This document shows, piece by piece, positions 42,870-53,799 of a stretch of 64,000 nucleotides of DNA. The notes under the pieces were generated by a model. The model saw nothing but the letters and a program-made list of their open reading frames with translations. It had not been told where the DNA came from and ran no database searches. Within the stretch, counting starts at the first letter, position 1. The number at the start of each line of letters is the position of its first letter. The DNA is taken from contig OZ023187.1 of NCBI GenBank assembly GCA_963995505.1, positions 503,501 through 567,500 of the forward strand. Direction: 5' to 3'. Position numbers and translations under genes: made by a program. The stretch is from Hypericum androsaemum. Lineage: Eukaryota; Streptophyta; Magnoliopsida; Malpighiales; Hypericaceae.

Positions 42870-42986
42870 GGTGAGCGGCGGGGTTACCGAACGAAGACGG
42901 TGTTTTTCTTAAGTCGGGCTTGTTTTTCCAAAAGGAGTTTCAAGAAAGAGACGAATCATGAGTTGAGAACTCAACTAGGCTCACTC

Positions 42987-42992
42987 TTATAT
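42987..42992 (-). promoter_or_regulatory. TATA box, PPC copy 6
   Basis: Minus strand GATATAAGAGTGAGCC, about 118 bp before the ATG, the shortest leader in the array. Confidence 0.6.
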
Positions 42993-43069
42993 CGGGTGAG
43001 ACCACCTCTAGCCCCGCCCCTTGTTGCTGCTTCTTTTAATTTCTTCTTATTTACCTTTTTTTCATAAGT

Positions 43070-43911
43070 TGATTTTATTTCACTAGAAAATAATACTTAC
43101 GTATTAAAACCTTAGTTACTAAATTCTCTCGTAGAAGTACGAGATTGTGTTCGTAAGTTTTGTTAAAATTTTTTCGTAATAAAATTTAGTAAAATTTTTA
43201 ATAATAACTAAGAAATTCTACCAATTTTCAAAGCAACCCTCCCGCCATACCAAGTGGTCCTGTGTTTTATGAAGTGTCATTTAGCATTTTTGGAGATGAC
43301 GAGTTTAATAGTCACCACAATATGGTTAATTAAGCAAGTCGATCTCACTCGATTCAAATATAGTTTAGTTATTTATGTGGTATCTGGTTTTAGGTAGTCT
43401 AAATAAATAATCAGGTAAGTTGGACTTAAATTTAAAAAAATCATAACTTCTTAATATAATGTATTCGGAAATTCTCTTCATAAGTTTTTAATCATTAAAT
43501 TTTTAAAAAATTGAACTTATTAGTACTTGATTCTATTTCGGTCAACAATTTTTGTGCACTGTCAAAAGAGTTTTTGTCTTTCTCCTAACAAATAAATAAA
43601 AGCGAAGGAAATTGATTAACAACCCCAAAAAATCGTCCAACAGAGCCACTTGCAAACTCAAATAAATGAATACAATCATTATAAAATCCATGATATACCC
43701 TCCAAGCAAACCTTTAATAATATTAAAAAAATGGAACGAGGGACTATAATATTATAGAATAGACCTCCCAATTAAAACAAAATTAAAAAAATGGGTTGCT
43801 GGACCGAGTGAGGAAGTGTCAGTTGTATAACGATTAGGACTACAAAAGGAATACGCCACATCGTATTGGACTATCTTGGACATTGTACCAAATACTTCAA
43901 TCTAATTGCCT
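43070..43911. other. Array spacer
   Basis: Upstream module of copy 6 followed by the downstream module of the next unit ('ggaatacgccacatcgtatt' near 43851). The unit is then interrupted by the LINE at 43922. Confidence 0.5.
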
Positions 43912-43921
43912 TTCTTCTCAT

Positions 43922-45897
43922 TTTTTTAAAATAAAAATTGTATTACTTCTCAAAAAAAATTTCAAGGGTACTTACATCCAGATAATTGCATCACAGGAAA
44001 ACTAGTTCAAAAATTTATCAAATTAACACCAACTTGATAAACACAATCTAACAACCTAGCTCCAAAAAAAATTATCCCTAATAGGTACCCAAAACATGCA
44101 TCCTGATCCAAAAAATTCACCAAAGCTAACTGCCAGAGGCCACCAAATAAAAATCACACCTTCCATAGAGACCATCACAACAGCCAGTCCCACCAAAATG
44201 AATTCACAGTAATCAAAGGGGTTATAGATCTTTGGTTGGTTTTTGCGTGCAGCCACACCTCGGATACCATCAAGAATTTGTGGAGTTTTAGCATCCCAAG
44301 ACATACAAAAATTCTTAGCGACATTTCAAGTGTCTTTCGCCAGTTCCGTTTGCTGGAGATCCGGTTTTGCTTGCTCCTCAATTTCATCAAGTATAGAAGC
44401 AAGACTGATGTCATCCGGAGGCTTGGGAGGCATTTTAATTGTGACTCTCTTTGGTAAAATCTTGACAAGAGCAGCCACCTTCCTCGTAGGTCTCCTCGTT
44501 CTTGAGCTGGACCTGATCGTCCCCTCATCCTTTCTGATTGTTGGTCGTTTTCTCTCAGTGGAATTCTCTGTTTCTATTTGCTTGAGGATTACATCCACAA
44601 TTTGTTGTGTGAGCTGGTTCACCCAAATCTCTTCTTCAAATACCTTAGATACCTCCTAACCAACATCGTCTGAGAAATCAACTTGCTGACCAGCAGCCAA
44701 ACAACCAGAAGTGGCGCCAGAAATAGATGATAAACCAGCCGCTAGGGACTGCCCTAACAACTTAAATTCATCCATTTCCAAGGTCGGTAGAACTCCCAAA
44801 TCAACTACAGGGAGCAGCGTACACTCATCTTCACAATCTGCAGCAAAAAGCTGCAATATGTCTTTGTTCTCAACAGCAGGTAACTGCAAATTCTCCACAT
44901 CGAAACCAACTCCAACCGCAGCACAGGCTGGTATAGTAGCCAGGGGTTGCACAACCTCAGTTTCCACAGTGAGCCAGTCTGATCCGAAGTGAGCCAAAAC
45001 TTGCCTATCCTTAAAAACATCTGCAACCACCACATTGGAGTCAACATGATGAAACAGAGAAGCCACATCACGACTCAAAACCTCATCCTCAAACTCTCCA
45101 TGTAACCAAAATTATCCAATGGCATCCAAACAACCATAAGCCCAATCAAAATTTGGCTGATCATCAACTTCATTCGCTACAAATTCCTCCAATCTTACTG
45201 CATATGTTTATACTCCAATTTTAACGTTGACTCTTTTACTAACCCGATCCATAGATTTTGATGAAATAAACACGAACGCGACATCCAGCCGCTTCCTGTC
45301 GGAAGTAAGTTTGTGTACCGACTTGACGTCCCCTAAAGAGGAAGCAAGCCATTCAAAAAAGTGAATCTGACCATACTTGAAGAGGAACCCCCCGAATTTG
45401 TAGCCAAAGACTCCTCATTGTGGCTTTGAAGCTCGGGGTCCAAGGAGCGATGTCTTTGAAGAAATGACCTAATTTTGAGCTCTACTGAAGCATCTCCTCA
45501 GCCAATTGGAAGGATATGAGCACCTCCTCACCGCCGAGGACTCTGACTTGAAATGACTTGACCCCAATATCGAAGAGGTTCTGTTGAATGTATCTGTGTT
45601 GCCCGGCATCGATTAGGGTCGCAACCAGGCAGCGTTTTAACCACTCATCTTGTAAATCTTCTGGAGGGAGATATATGAGCTCCTCCACCACTGCAAAGGA
45701 CTGGTCTTTGCAAACCCACTGGGAGCTTGAAACACCAGCAGCGTGCGGGGGGGCAACCGGAAAGTGTCGGCTCCTTTTCCCTCCTCTAAGGAACTTGGCT
45801 TTTGAAAATTTAGGTAGAATAAAAACGGAAGGGTTTTTGGGGTGGAATTTTGGGGACGCGTGGATGGCGCGTTCTGAACGAATATTCCTATGTACTG
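43922..45897 (-). mobile_element. LINE fragment with ORF1 only
   Basis: Flanks ttcttctcat (43912-43921) and ttctcctcat (45898-45907) match in 9 of 10 bases, and an A-tract is read on the minus strand at the 43922 end. The interior carries ORF1-like coding pieces but no endonuclease or reverse transcriptase, so the element is truncated or non-autonomous. It interrupts the downstream module of an array unit. Confidence 0.65.
44050..45890 (-). pseudogene. LINE ORF1 (DUF4283-like), broken
   Basis: The upstream piece holds DEWLKRCLVATLIDAG, GVKSFQVRVLGGEEVLISF, a DUF4283-like stretch. After a stop at 45482 come acidic pieces with WLTVETEVVQPLATIPACAA and LGQSLAAGLSSISG, then a basic Arg/Thr-rich piece (RKRPTIRKDEG, SSRTRRPTRKVAALVK), then SWDAKTPQILDGIRGVAARK. 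The succession resembles plant LINE ORF1 proteins, with several stops between pieces. Confidence 0.55.
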
Positions 45898-45907
45898 TTC
45901 TCCTCAT

Positions 45908-47367
45908 CTTTCTCATTCTTAAACTATCAACCTCCATCGCCAAGTTTAACAAGAACATCCGATGAAATCTTAATACGAATTGGAACTCGCTGAGCTTACG
46001 TGGAACTGTAAAGATTTTACAATGAACGAATAGGACTGTAAAAGAAATATGCCACATTGTATTGAACTATCATGAAAATTGTATTGAACTAACTATCTTG
46101 AAATCTGATTCTTCTTTCTCTATTCTTTTGGGAATAATTTGATAAATTTCTTTGTTTGAGCACCCGCCGTCCCGCCCCGCCCCGCTTGTTGTTTGCTTCT
46201 TGTAATTTGTTCCTATTTAGCTACTTCGTTTTTAATTTAGTTCTATAATCGTTTAAAGAGTATATTATTATTCACATTTGGTTCTTTTTGAAAATTAGAA
46301 TATCTTCTTGAGACCTTCACTAATCTATTTGGTTTCGATACCTGCATAAAAGAACCATGTAGTTTTTTTGGTCGAATCACAAATTAAAGTAACTAATCAA
46401 TATTTAAATTAAATAAAAATCAAAGTAGTCTGCCCTCATTACCAAGTGGTCGTGCGTTTTATGAAGTGTCATTAGACAACTCTATTAACTTTCGGAGATA
46501 AACGGACTTTAATAATAATTAGTGTCATTTAATTCTAATATGAATTAGTAAAAAATTTATTATTTAAATATTAGGTGGTCCAAATAAAAATTAATCTTTA
46601 AAATCATACAAAATAAGTTGAATGAATTCATGAGGAGGACTATAAACATTGTCCTCCAATCTGGTTCAAATCCTCGCACCATCTGTTAAACAAAATTTTG
46701 TAATATAAACAAAATTTTACTTAATCGATGAAAAGTTGTTAAGGAAATCAACTTACAGTAGCATTTCCTCTTTTGGGCCCATTCAAAATGTGCCAATGAA
46801 AAACAAAAGAAGTAATGGGTTGGTGGTAATAAAGTACTGTGAGGCAATAGAACTCTGTCCAGGTGCAATGGTTTTTTAGTGAATTTTTTAATAATATTTT
46901 TTATTTTCGAACTTGAACCTAATTTTTTTTTAATGGATCCAAAATTTTTAGCTTCGGAACCAATGTTATTGGCATAATTGCTCGAGAAGAAAGTGAGACC
47001 GCCATTATAGCTCTCCCCTCGCCTGCTCACTGAACAACTAATTCTGCTCTCATTCTGTCTCCTTCTTCTTCTTTTCTAACTGCCTTTCTTCTCTTCTTAA
47101 CAAGAACACCTCATGAAAGCCTAATACGAATCTGAGCTCTCCGGAGCATACATGGAAGGACTTGTAAAGATTTGCCATTGAACGGATAGGACTATGGAAG
47201 TAATATGCCATATTGTACTGAACTAACTAACTATCTTGAACATTGTATAGAACTAAAAAAATTTTGAATCTAATTCTTTTATCCTACCTTCTACGTAAGG
47301 GCTTCTCCATAACTGCCTTGTTTCTCTATTCTTGATATCAAAGAATCGGTAGGGCGGGGACCTCACC
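45908..47367. other. Array spacer including a unit that has lost its gene
   Basis: At about 46120-46135 the downstream module ('ctttctctattctt') is joined directly to the distal upstream module ('ttgggaataattt'). Everything from stop to promoter is missing. A second downstream module (47090-47340) leads to copy 7. Confidence 0.6.
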
Positions 47368-47829
47368 TCACATACCGCCATTTTCCTGCTGGGAGTCATT
47401 GCCCGACGGCGTAGGACTGCCATCCTCGGCGTCCCCCTGGTTGCCCGCGGCAGCGTTATCCGGGAGGAGGGGGAGCCTGAAATACGAGGAGTACTCGCAG
47501 ACGGAGAGGACGACCACGACGGTGCCGTAAGCGACGATCGACCAGACCTCGCCGCCGGCGACATAACCACGGGTGTAGGCGGTGCTGGCCGAGAAGAACC
47601 AGGAGTAGTCGCCATCGGGAAGGGAGGTAACGTACCCGGAGAAGGACACGAGTCTGTGGGGCCCGGACACTGACGATACCAGCCCTCGGTCCCTTTGGAA
47701 GATGACGTTGTGGACCATCCCAGAGGCGGAGAGTACCGTGACGTTGGTGTGGACCTCGTTTCTGGCGAATGCGATGATGGACAGGACGAGGTCGGTGCCC
47801 TGGGGGGCTTCCAAGAAAAATTGTGTCAT
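47368..47829 (-). CDS. PPC-domain protein without AT-hook (array copy 7)
   Basis: 153 residues from the ATG at 47829: MTQFFLEAPQGTDLVLSI, NEVHTNVTVLSASGMVHNVI, PHRLVSFSGYVTSLPDG, GYVAGGEVWSIVAYGTVVVV, LSVCEYSSYFRLPLLPDNAA. The frame stays open for 63 more codons upstream, but that stretch runs through the TATA box and so is not translated from its first ATG. The first ATG after the TATA box is the one chosen. The domain is complete. The segment FARNEVHT replaces FARSGAHT of the other copies. Confidence 0.85.
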   Translation of the reverse strand: MTQFFLEAPQGTDLVLSIIAFARNEVHTNVTVLSASGMVHNVIFQRDRGLVSSVSGPHRLVSFSGYVTSLPDGDYSWFFSASTAYTRGYVAGGEVWSIVAYGTVVVVLSVCEYSSYFRLPLLPDNAAAGNQGDAEDGSPTPSGNDSQQENGGM

Positions 47830-47991
47830 GGCGGGTGGCGGGGCTTGTTCTTGGCGGTGGGCTGGGACGTGGACGGTGATGCCTAAGGTCGGAGTCGGTG
47901 GAGTCTTCGCTTCTTCTTGTGTTTTTCCTAAGTCGGTGATGCTTGTTTTAGAAAGAGAGGAATTATGAGTTGAAAACTCAACTAGGCTCAC

Positions 47992-48000
47992 TTTTATAAA
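47992..48000 (-). promoter_or_regulatory. TATA box, PPC copy 7
   Basis: Minus strand TTTATAAAAGTGAGCC, the best consensus TATAAAA in the array, about 163 bp before the ATG. Confidence 0.65.
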
Positions 48001-48049
48001 GGGGTGGGTCCACCTCACCTCACTCTCCTCTGGCTCCGTTCACCATCTA

Positions 48050-49185
48050 TCCTATTTTATGAGTGAAGTTAGTATTATTTTTTTACGATACTTAAACTAA
48101 AATTTTTAAGTGAATTTAAATTTTTTATTTTTTTATTTTGGCAAAAAAAAGAACTGCATAAATAAAAAAAAGATTACAAGCCGAACAAATATATCAATAT
48201 TGGGCTCTATTTATAGAGAATTAAAAATTAAAAATTTTCATGTTATTTAAAATATTTTGGTTATAAATTAACTTGAATTATCAAAGTCACAAAACTAATA
48301 TCTATAAAAAAAATTTTGAACTACTTAAATTGTGCCAAGTATTACTAAGTAGATAGAATAGGTATAAAAAATGCCACGTCAGCCACGAGCGGCCGCGTGT
48401 CAGGAGCGGCCGACCACTAGCTACGATCGATCGTAACAAGGCTCCGTTGTGGGTAGCCTTATGTTATTGGCACAATTGGTCACAAACTACGTTGCCTTCT
48501 TCATTATTCCACTTATCAATGCTCAAGAAGAAAGTTGAGACCGCCATTAGCTCTCCTCCCCTGCTCACTAGAGATGGACAGTTGAAGGTCGAGCCTCAGA
48601 ACATTTTGGAATAACAGTGCCAATTTGGGCATCGAAGACGCCACTTGGAAAGACTGTCGCCTGTTAGTTGTCAATTTTCACTAATTTAGGCCCCTAAATT
48701 ATTGAGTACAAGAATGTTTTTTAACACACGAGGCATGTTGCGAATCAAAACTTTGGACTTGTAAACATATGCGAAGGAATTAGGCGGTGTTAGCTGTAAA
48801 AGGAATAGGACTGTAAAAGGAATATGCCACATTGTATGGAACTATCTTGAACATTGTACTCAATTACTTTCTCTATCAATCTCCAACTGATGTAACCCTA
48901 AGACGAATCTGAGCTCTCCGGAACATACATGGACTGAGTTGTAAATATTTACAATGAACGAATAGGACTGTAAAAGAAATATGCCACATTATATTGAACA
49001 AACTATCTTGAACATTGTATAGAACTAACTATTTCTTGAATCTAATTCTTCTCCTACCTTCTTCTAGTCTACGGTGAAACTGCCTTGTTTCTATGTTCTT
49101 GATATCGACATCCATCGCCAAACCTTAAAAAGAAAAGAACACCTGATCAAAGACTTAGTAGGGTGGGCGAGAGGGTGGACCTCGT
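48050..49185. other. Array spacer with two downstream modules
   Basis: Two copies of the 'atatgccacatt' motif (about 48826 and 48981). A short GC-rich patch, 'cacgagcggccgcgtgtcag', at about 48384 has no counterpart elsewhere in the window. Confidence 0.45.
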
Positions 49186-49599
49186 CTACCACCATTGTCC
49201 GGGGGAGGCCGGGAGGAGGGGGGGCCTGATTTCCGTGCCGTTGTCGCAGGCGGCGAGGACGATCGTGATCAAGCCGACAGCGACGAGCGGCCCGATGACC
49301 GCGCCGGCGATGACCTGGCCACTGGTGAAAGTTAGGATGGCCTCGAAGGACCCGTAGCCGCCGTTGGTGACGGTGATAAAGTACCCGGAGAGGGATACGA
49401 GTCTGTGGGTCATGGGCAGCGCCACGAACCGCACATACGCCCCGCCGTTTTGGAGAACGACGTTGCCGACAGTCCCGGAGGCGGAGAGCACCGTGACTGA
49501 CATGTGGGCCCCCCTTATGGCGAATGTGGTGATGGACCGGATGACGTCGGAGCCCCCGGGGACTTCCAGGATAAACTGTCTCATGGCGGATGAGGTCAT
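49186..49599 (-). CDS. PPC-domain protein without AT-hook (array copy 8)
   Basis: 137 residues from the ATG at 49599 (MTSSAMRQFILEVPGG); an alternative start five codons later would give the usual domain start. Then GSDVIRSITTFAIRGAHMSV, TVLSASGTVGNVVLQNGGAY, THRLVSLSGYFITVTNGG, SFEAILTFTSGQVIAGAVIG, PLVAVGLITIVLAACDNG. It belongs with copy 1 by the TSGQ-I-G segment and by lacking the CENPSVF motif (ACDNGTEIRPPL instead). The C-terminal tail is short. In the leader, in frame but without ATG, one reads QRLPSKERNQAQ, a diverged hook relic. Confidence 0.83.
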   Translation of the reverse strand: MTSSAMRQFILEVPGGSDVIRSITTFAIRGAHMSVTVLSASGTVGNVVLQNGGAYVRFVALPMTHRLVSLSGYFITVTNGGYGSFEAILTFTSGQVIAGAVIGPLVAVGLITIVLAACDNGTEIRPPLLPASPGQWW

Positions 49600-49802
49600 G
49601 GCTTGGGCTTGGTTTCGTTCTTTGGAGGGCAGCCTCTGAGCTTCTCTGCGGTGGGCGGCCTCCACGTGGACGGTGATGATGCCTAAGTCGGAGGAGGAGG
49701 AGTCTTGGCTTCTTCTTTTCTTCTTCCTAATGATATCTGCTTTTTTTTTTCAAAATGAGTTTTAAGAAACAGAATTTATCAAGTAGGCTAATTTTTTTGC
49801 TC

Positions 49803-49809
49803 TTATATT
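49803..49809 (-). promoter_or_regulatory. TATA box, PPC copy 8
   Basis: Minus strand AATATAAGAGC, about 204 bp before the ATG at 49599. Confidence 0.55.
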
Positions 49810-49829
49810 AGGTCCACCTCACATTCTCG

Positions 49830-51312
49830 TAGAATAATTTCTTTCGTTTGAGTACTACTTTCTTTAAAATTCCGTACGGCTTGGGCATGGTTCTGTTAAC
49901 GCCAAGTTTCTATTTAGCTCCTTCGTTTTCTATTTAGTTCTATAATCATCTAAAGAGTATATTATCGTCAACTTAACAGAAATTAGAATATTTTTTTGTG
50001 CATTGCTTTCAATACCTGCATTAAGTGAACCATATGATCTTTTCACTGGACATTATGTAACATCCAATTAAATTAAATTAACTAATCTAAATTTAAATTA
50101 TTTAATAATATAAAAATTCTAACAATTTTCAAAGCAACTCTCCGTCCGTACCAAGTGGTCCTGTGTTTTATGAAGTGTCATTAAGCACTATTGACTTCCG
50201 GAGATGAAGTGTCATTAAGAACTATTGACCTCCGGAGATGACTGAATTTAATAGTCGCCACAGTATGGTTAATTAGGCAAGTCGATGGCACCCGATTCAA
50301 ATATAGTTTGGTCGATTATGTGGTATTCGGTTTTTGGGTGATCTAAATAAATAATTAGGTAAGCCGGAGTTAGATTACAAAAATAAAAAAATTTATAAGT
50401 TCTTAAGATGGAATATAATGTACCCGGAGATTCACTTTATAAGTTTTTAGTTTTTGAATTTTAAAAAATTGAACCAAGTCTATTTTGGTCAACAATTTTT
50501 GTGGAATGTCAAAATAGTCCTTGTCTTTCTCCTAACAACTAAATGGAAGTGAAGGAAATTGATAAGCAAACCAAAAAACTCGTCCAACCGAACCGCTTTC
50601 AAACTAAAATAAATGAATACGAAAATCATAATAACATCAAACCTTAATATACCCTCCTTCTTGTAATTTGTTCCTATCTAGATCCTTCCTTTTCTATTAG
50701 TTATAATTAGTATATTTGTAAATGTTATCATTACATTTAGAAGTTTGTATATCTTTTTGTACCCAAAATATTCGGTTTCAATATCTGCATTAAGTGACCA
50801 TATGCTTTTTTTGGGCCTCTTTTGGGCTCATTCAAGAATGACACTCTTGGGCTCATCTTTTCGTTGGACGGATTGTAGTTACCTCCTCATTTTTTTAATA
50901 TCAAAGTTGATAATCAAGGCACACCTTTAAAAAATAATAATAATCAAGGCACTTAAATGAACTCTCCTATTCCAACCAAGAAATGCAATCTTAAACGAAA
51001 CATCATTAACAAATAGAAAACTTACCAAAAATGTACCAATAAAAAACGAGAATAAAATGAGAAGGGGATTTGTAGCCATTAGCTCTCCGGAGCATACATG
51101 GACTTGAAAGATTTGCCAATAAACGAATAGGACTATAAACGGAATATGCCAAATCGTATAGAATTAGAACATAGTCTAATCATCTTGAACAATTTCTTGA
51201 ATCTAATTCTTCTCCTATCTTGAACATTGTCTATTTCTCTGTTCTTGATATCGACATCCATCGCAAATATTAACAACAACGCTTGGATCAAAGACTCGGT
51301 TGGGCGCGAACC
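49830..51312. other. Array spacer with partial second upstream module
   Basis: The upstream module of copy 8 runs to about 50650. It is then joined to another partial copy of the same module ('cttgtaatttgttcctatct', about 50664), indicating a second unit that has lost its gene. The 3' module of copy 9 follows. Confidence 0.5.
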
Positions 51313-51756
51313 TCACCTACCGTCATTTTCCTGCTGGCCCGCCGGCATAGGATTGCCATTCTCGGCGTCCCCCTGATTGGCAGCGGCCGCGTTATCCGAT
51401 ACGAGGGGGAGCGCGAAAACTGAGGGGTTCTCGCAGACGGAGAGGACGATCACGACGTCGCCGTAAGCGACGATCGACCTGACCACCCCGCCGACGACAG
51501 AGCCATTGTTGTAGGCGATAACTGCCGAGAAGGATGAGGAGTAGCCGCCTCTGGGGAGGGAGACAAAGTACCCGGAGAGGGACACGAGTCTGTGAGTCCC
51601 GGAAGGCATCGTTATCGGCGGTTGGTCCTGGAAAATGACGTTGTCGACCAACCCGGAGGCGGAGAGTGTCGTGACGGCCGGGTGGTCTCTGGCATATGCG
51701 ATGATGGCCCGGTAGATGTCGGTGCCATGGGGGGCTTCCAAGAAAACTCGTGTCAT
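51313..51756 (-). CDS. PPC-domain protein without AT-hook (array copy 9)
   Basis: 147 residues from the ATG at 51756: MTRVFLEAPHGTDIYRAI, YARDHPAVTTLSASGLVDNV, THRLVSLSGYFVSLPRGG, SSSFSAVIAYNNGSVVGGVV, RSIVAYGDVVIVLSV, CENPSVFALPLVSDNAAA. Compared with the sister copies it lacks about three residues at the FARSGAHTAV turn. The leader has lost the hook region altogether: TACGCAGACG follows the PPC ATG closely and then the GTGGAGGCAGCC leader piece. No other abnormality. Confidence 0.85.
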   Translation of the reverse strand: MTRVFLEAPHGTDIYRAIIAYARDHPAVTTLSASGLVDNVIFQDQPPITMPSGTHRLVSLSGYFVSLPRGGYSSSFSAVIAYNNGSVVGGVVRSIVAYGDVVIVLSVCENPSVFALPLVSDNAAAANQGDAENGNPMPAGQQENDGR

Positions 51757-51948
51757 GGCGGGCGGCGGGGTTACGCAGACGTTGGTGGGGGGGATTGGGC
51801 TGCCTCCACGTGGACGGTGATGCCTTCGTCGGAGGAGTCGTCTTCTTCTTCTTGTGTTATTCCTAAGTCGGGCTTTTTTTTTTCAAAAGGAGTTTCAAGA
51901 AAGAGACGAATTATGAGTTAAGAGTTAAGAACTCAACTAGGCTCACTC

Positions 51949-51955
51949 TTATATT
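51949..51955 (-). promoter_or_regulatory. TATA box, PPC copy 9
   Basis: Minus strand AATATAAGAGTGAGCC, about 193 bp before the ATG. Confidence 0.6.
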
Positions 51956-51989
51956 GGGTGGGTCCACCTTTGTCCCCGCCCCACCCCTC

Positions 51990-53079
51990 CTTGTAATTTC
52001 TTTGGGATAATTTCTTAGTTTTGAGTCTGCTTATTGTTTTGTGAGTTGAGTCTGCTTATTGTTATTTATTGTTATTTAGTTCTTTTTTATAAGTTGATCA
52101 TATTTTATTATAAAAAAATTTCATAAATTCCGAAGATTAGATATAATACAACCGGAGGTCTATTTTATAAAATTTTTATTGATAAGTTTTGAGAAATTTA
52201 ACTAATTGATATTTGAGTCTATTTTCTGTCAATAATTTTTGTGGAAGTCAAAATTATCCTTATCTTTCTAAAGTGAAGGAAATTAGTAAGCAAACCAAAA
52301 AACTCGTCGAGCCGCTTGCAAACTCAAATCAATGAATATGAAAATCATAAAATCAGACCATGATATATTCTCCAAGCAAACCTTTAGTAATAAAAAAAAA
52401 CTGAACGAGGGACTAAAATATTATTAGACCTCCCAATCAAGGCAAACCTCGTGAGTTTTATTCCCCAAAGAAATTAAACAGGATGAGGTAATTGCTTCCT
52501 CGTTTTTGTTTTACATTAAAGTTAACAACTAAGGCACTTAAATGAACTCCCTATTTCTACCAAAAAATACATTCTTAAACGAAAAGTTACCAGCTTTAAA
52601 CAAATTGAAAAGTTACAAAAAAATGTGTCAATAAAAAACGAAATTAAAAAATGGGTCGCTGAACCGAGTGAGGAAGTGTTAGCTATGTAACGAATAGGAC
52701 CATAAAAGGAAAATGCTACATTGTATGTAACTATCTTGGACATTGTACCAATTACTTCAATCTAATTCTTCTCTGTTCTCCTTCTCAAAAAAAAAAAAAT
52801 TTCTCCTCTCGTTCTCCTTCTAACTGCCTTTCTTCTCTTCTTGACAAGAACACCTCATGAAACCCTAATACGAATCTGAGCTCTCCGGAGGATACATTGA
52901 TGGACTTGTAAAGATTTGCCAGTGAACGGATAGGACTATGAAAGTAATATGCCACATTGTATTGAAGAAACTATCTTGAACATTGTATTGAACAATTTCT
53001 TGAATCTAATTCTTCTGCTACCTTCTACGTAAGGGCTTATATGTAACTGCCTTGTTTCTCTATTCTTGATATCAAAGAC
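51990..53079. other. Array spacer with two downstream modules
   Basis: The 'atgctacattgtatgtaac' variant at about 52713 and 'atatgccacattgtattgaa' at about 52948, the second leading into copy 10. Includes 'catgaaaccctaatacgaat' at 52857 (gene-less module). Confidence 0.5.
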
Positions 53080-53532
53080 TCACATACCGCCATTTTCCTC
53101 TTGGGCCGCCGGCATAGGATTAACATTCTCGGCGTCCCCCTGGTTGCCAGCGGCCGCAACGAGAGGGAGCGCGGAAACTGAGGGGTTCTCGCAGACGGAG
53201 AGGACGACCACGACGGGGCCGTAAGCGACGATCGAACTGACCACGCCGCCGACGACAAAGCCTTGTTCGCGGGCGATGCTGGCCGAGAAGGACCAGGAGT
53301 GGCGGCCACCGGGGAGGGAGATAAAGTAGCCGGAGAGGGACACAAGTCTGTGGGCCCCGGGCAGCGACACCAACGGCGGCGGTTGGTCCCCGACGTTTTG
53401 GAAAACGACGTTGTGGACCATCCCGGAGGCGCAGAGTACCGTGACGGCAGTGTGGGCCCCGATTCTGGCGAAGGCGATGATGGCCCGGTCGATTTCGGTG
53501 CCCTCGGGGGCTTCCAAGAAGAATTGTGTCAT
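53080..53532 (-). CDS. PPC-domain protein without AT-hook (array copy 10)
   Basis: 150 residues from the ATG at 53532: MTQFFLEAPEGTEIDRAI, IGAHTAVTVLCASGMVHNVV, AHRLVSLSGYFISLPGG, GFVVGGVVSSIVAYGPVVVV, LSVCENPSVSALPL, GNQGDAENVNPMPAAQEENG. This copy has the longest leader and keeps the most complete hook relic (53543-53599), out of frame and closed by a TAA immediately before the ATG. Intact domain, so it is a candidate for expression. Confidence 0.87.
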   Translation of the reverse strand: MTQFFLEAPEGTEIDRAIIAFARIGAHTAVTVLCASGMVHNVVFQNVGDQPPPLVSLPGAHRLVSLSGYFISLPGGRHSWSFSASIAREQGFVVGGVVSSIVAYGPVVVVLSVCENPSVSALPLVAAAGNQGDAENVNPMPAAQEENGGM

Positions 53533-53542
53533 GGCGGGGTTA

Positions 53543-53599
53543 TGTGACTGTGGCTGGGGGCTTGGGCTTGTTCTTGGAGGGCAGCCCCCGGGGCTTCTT
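53543..53599 (-). other. Best preserved AT-hook relic (leader of copy 10)
   Basis: The minus strand reads KKPRGLPSKNKPKPPATVT followed by TAA. This is the AHL type-I hook layout (basic run, PRGRP core, GSKNKPKPP, VT) except that the second core Arg is Leu (CTG) and one residue is missing before SKNK. The frame differs from that of the PPC ATG at 53532. No ATG opens it. Confidence 0.75.
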
Positions 53600-53780
53600 G
53601 GCGGTGAGCTCCCTGGGAGGGAGGACGGTGTCGGTTAGGCAGCCTCCACGTGGACGTTGATGCCTAAGTCGGAGGAGGAGTCTTCGATTCTTCTTCTTTT
53701 TTTTTTCCTAATGCTTGTTTTCTAAGAAGGAGATTCAAGAAACAGTGCGATTATGAGTTGAAATCTATAGTATGCTCACT

Positions 53781-53788
53781 TTTATATT
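53781..53788 (-). promoter_or_regulatory. TATA box, PPC copy 10
   Basis: Minus strand AATATAAAAGTGAGC, about 249 bp before the ATG, the longest spacing in the array. The usual GGTGGACC stretch upstream is lost. Confidence 0.6.
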
Positions 53789-53799
53789 GAAACCAAACA

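Noticed and set aside
42469..42912. Long plus-strand open frames opposite the PPC genes (also at 26001, 24385, 20445, 56423 and others)
   Set aside because: They recur in the same place opposite each copy because the GC-rich PPC codons leave few stops on the other strand. Their residues match no family, and the minus-strand reading gives a clear PPC domain.
47830..48018. Extension of copy 7 to an ATG at 48018
   Set aside because: That ATG lies upstream of the TATA box, so it would not be in the transcript.
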